8,501 nucleotides of DNA from positions 1 through 8,501 of the forward strand of contig JAPYRO010000043.1 of NCBI GenBank assembly GCA_029941095.1, in the 5' to 3' direction. The first letter of the stretch is position 1, and every line of letters begins with the position of its first letter. Shown piece by piece: positions 6,722 to 8,501 of this stretch. Origin of the DNA: Dehalococcoidia bacterium. Lineage in GTDB: Bacteria; Chloroflexota; Dehalococcoidia; UBA6926. The notes beneath the pieces are model-generated. The model saw only the letters and a list, made by a program, of their open reading frames with translations. It was not told the origin of the DNA and did not search any database. Made by a program: the position numbers and the translations under genes.

Positions 6722-6727
6722 CCTCCT
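6722..6727 (-). promoter_or_regulatory. Ribosome binding site of upstream VOC gene
   Basis: AGGAGG on the minus strand, five bases before the ATG at 6716-6714. It is a perfect match to the Shine-Dalgarno core and fixes the start. Confidence 0.82.
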
Positions 6728-6827
6728 ACATAATTACTTAATAAACATAAACTTGAAAACCAACCAATCTAAGCATACCGGATTCACAACCAACTAGCGA
6801 TACTGTATCAGAGAAATATTCCACTAA

Positions 6828-8294
6828 TTAACCCAAAGACATGATCGCCTTTTCCGCTAAATTATAAATCCAAAAAGGAAGTACACCTAACAATATTACT
6901 AACGACGCTGACAATATTAATGAAGTATTTCCTAGAATATTACTCGTGGTCGCGGGTTCATATTTTGCAGAGGTGTTTTTGTTAACTTTAAACATTAACC
7001 TTACAGGGCGAAGATAATAGTAAGCAGAAACAAAACTGTTCAGTACCCCAGCCAGGGCAAGCCACCAATATCCGTTTTCTAATGCGGCGAAAAATATATA
7101 TATTTTCCCGAAAAATAAGCCCGTCGGGGGTAAGCCTGTCAGGGATATCAAACTTATCATCAATCCAATCGCAACCAATGGTGCTCTCTCACGTAACCCC
7201 TCAAGATCTGAGATCGTTTCACTATCTGAAAACTGAGCCAACAGTGCTATCGCTATGAACGCCGCTAAATTCGTTGCTGCATAAGCCGTGAGATAAAAAA
7301 GAATACTAGAACCAGCTGCTTCGATCGCACCTGGAATACCAATTATTGCCAAAGAAATCATGAGATAACCCGCATGGGCGATCGAGCTATATCCCAACAT
7401 TCTCTTCAGATTTTGTTGTGACATCGCAACAAAATTACCGTAAACCATAGATGCCAAAGACAAGCAAATAATAATAGTGCTCCAGTTAATCATATTTAAT
7501 TGATCACCAAAAACCACATAGAAAAACCTGATCATAAGCCCAAAACCGACTGCTTTTGAAGCAACAGACAAGTAAGCAACAGTGGTGATGGGAGCCGTTT
7601 GATAAACGTCAGGAACCCAAGTATGAAACGGGAAACTTGCTATCTTGAACAAAAGGCCTCCAAGAATAAGTAACGCACCGATGACTCCTAAAAGTTTTGT
7701 CTCTTCTTCAAAATGATTAGACAGAGACGCACCAATATCAACAAAAAATGTACTGCCGGTCAATCCAAAAATAAAACTCATTCCATAAAGCAAAATACAA
7801 GTTGCAATCGCACTCAGAAGCAAAAATTTCAAAGCTGATTCAAGAGATCGAGTTTCTTTCGATAATGATGTCAAAGCAATAAAAGAAAATGTTTGGATCT
7901 CCAAAACAATGACAATCGAAATAAATTCCGTCAATGATGGGAGTAATATCATACCCAAAGCGGCAAAAAGAGTCAGAGAATAATACTCTCCTTGAAAAGT
8001 CTTAAGCCTACTGACATAGCTGCCAGATGCCAATAATACTAACACTGTAGCAACAAGAACTAACGTCTTAAGGAAAAGTGCGAAGTTATCTATTACATAA
8101 ATACCATTGAAACTATATCCTGATGTTTGATTCACCCATAATATTAAAGTGAATATCAAAGCGAGAGTCGTGCCAGAAGCACAAACTAAAGCAAGTATTC
8201 GTTTTTGGTAAATTACCAAGTCCAAAAATATCGCAGCTACGGCTGTAAAAGCAAGAATAATTTCAGGTAGTATATGTGTGAAATTTATGTCCAT
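6828..8294 (-). CDS. nuoN: NADH-quinone oxidoreductase subunit N (488 aa)
   Basis: One of the three antiporter-like proton-pumping subunits of respiratory complex I, embedded in the membrane. The protein is hydrophobic throughout, with about 13-14 membrane segments, and has the normal length. The conserved charged residues of the proton path are in place and nearly share E. coli numbering: E132 (VLEIQTF), K217 (LLFKIASFPFHTWVPDVYQ), K247 (SVASKAVG) and K397 (FFGKIYIF). SFPFHTWVPDVY and QQNLKRMLGYSSIAHAGY are family signatures. It starts 9 bases after the nuoM stop and has no clear Shine-Dalgarno sequence (only GGCGG about 12 bases away), so translation is probably coupled to nuoM. NuoN is commonly the last gene of nuo operons, and nothing resembling another complex I gene follows here. 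Confidence 0.97.
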   Translation of the reverse strand: MDINFTHILPEIILAFTAVAAIFLDLVIYQKRILALVCASGTTLALIFTLILWVNQTSGYSFNGIYVIDNFALFLKTLVLVATVLVLLASGSYVSRLKTFQGEYYSLTLFAALGMILLPSLTEFISIVIVLEIQTFSFIALTSLSKETRSLESALKFLLLSAIATCILLYGMSFIFGLTGSTFFVDIGASLSNHFEEETKLLGVIGALLILGGLLFKIASFPFHTWVPDVYQTAPITTVAYLSVASKAVGFGLMIRFFYVVFGDQLNMINWSTIIICLSLASMVYGNFVAMSQQNLKRMLGYSSIAHAGYLMISLAIIGIPGAIEAAGSSILFYLTAYAATNLAAFIAIALLAQFSDSETISDLEGLRERAPLVAIGLMISLISLTGLPPTGLFFGKIYIFFAALENGYWWLALAGVLNSFVSAYYYLRPVRLMFKVNKNTSAKYEPATTSNILGNTSLILSASLVILLGVLPFWIYNLAEKAIMSLG

Positions 8295-8303
8295 CTGTAC
8301 AAA

Positions 8304-8501
8304 TTAACCGCCTATTATGGGCTCTATAGAGCTATTGATTATGTTTAGTATAAAAGAAGGGTAGATCCCAATTAATAAAATGGGCGCAGCCAAAAGAAGC
8401 ATCGCAAATGTATCGATCTTAGTGGCATCTCTAGTACTATCAAATCGTGATTTAGATTCTTTAAACAAAACACGTTCAAATGTCCATAGAATATATCCTG
8501 C
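8304..8501 (-). CDS. nuoM: NADH-quinone oxidoreductase subunit M, partial (C-terminal 65 residues)
   Basis: An open frame enters from the right edge and ends at TAA (8306-8304), giving 65 residues that begin AGYILWTFERVLF and end EPIIGG. The opening matches the end of the last but one membrane segment of NuoM, where an aromatic-rich stretch is followed by R-V-hydrophobic-F, then a short charged loop and a final membrane helix (FAMLLLAAPILLIGIYPSF). The nine-base distance to nuoN and the usual nuoL-nuoM-nuoN gene order support the call. Most of the gene lies outside the window, so the pump residues cannot be checked. Confidence 0.85.
   Translation of the reverse strand, partial: AGYILWTFERVLFKESKSRFDSTRDATKIDTFAMLLLAAPILLIGIYPSFILNIINSSIEPIIGG

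Noticed and set aside
6717..6827. Possible promoter for the VOC genes (TTGGTT, 16 bases, TAGATT)
   Set aside because: Both boxes match the consensus poorly and such matches are expected by chance in an AT-rich gap.

Overview
All eight genes in this window lie on the minus strand, so transcription runs from the high to the low coordinates. The DNA is AT-rich (about 40% G+C by eye). The genes belong to core respiration and NAD(P) metabolism. No RNA genes, mobile elements, CRISPR arrays or phage genes were seen, and no gap between genes reaches 300 bases. The combination of complex I genes, a succinate dehydrogenase with a heterodisulfide-reductase-like third subunit, and tandem double-domain VOC (glyoxalase-fold) proteins would fit an uncultured marine bacterium of the Chloroflexota (Dehalococcoidia/SAR202-like). 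That assignment is an impression from gene content and protein style, not a demonstrated one.

Layout in transcription order: the end of nuoM (8501-8304) and complete nuoN (8294-6828) are the tail of a complex I operon. Two paralogous ~300-residue proteins follow (6716-5820 and 5745-4846), each made of two fused methylmalonyl-CoA-epimerase/glyoxalase-like modules. Next come NAD kinase (nadK, 4744-3896) and a Nudix hydrolase of the ADP-ribose pyrophosphatase type (3807-3277). After a 169-base gap with a candidate promoter lies a tight succinate dehydrogenase/fumarate reductase operon: flavoprotein sdhA (3107-1398), iron-sulfur protein sdhB (1397-453) and the first 149 codons of an HdrB-like subunit (448-1, running off the window).

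Functionally, NuoM/NuoN pump ions while oxidising NADH, the Sdh enzyme feeds electrons from succinate to quinone, NadK makes NADP from NAD, and the Nudix enzyme probably clears ADP-ribose from NAD breakdown. The VOC pair is of unknown substrate.

The most interesting signal is in the Sdh operon. It encodes the non-classical E-type enzyme otherwise best known from archaea such as Sulfolobus. Its SdhB carries an extra cysteine (Cys207) expected to turn the usual [3Fe-4S] centre into [4Fe-4S]. Its third subunit has lost one cysteine of the first CCG motif. The second VOC paralogue has a Glu-to-Gln change at a predicted metal ligand. I found no clear sign of a wholly new system.
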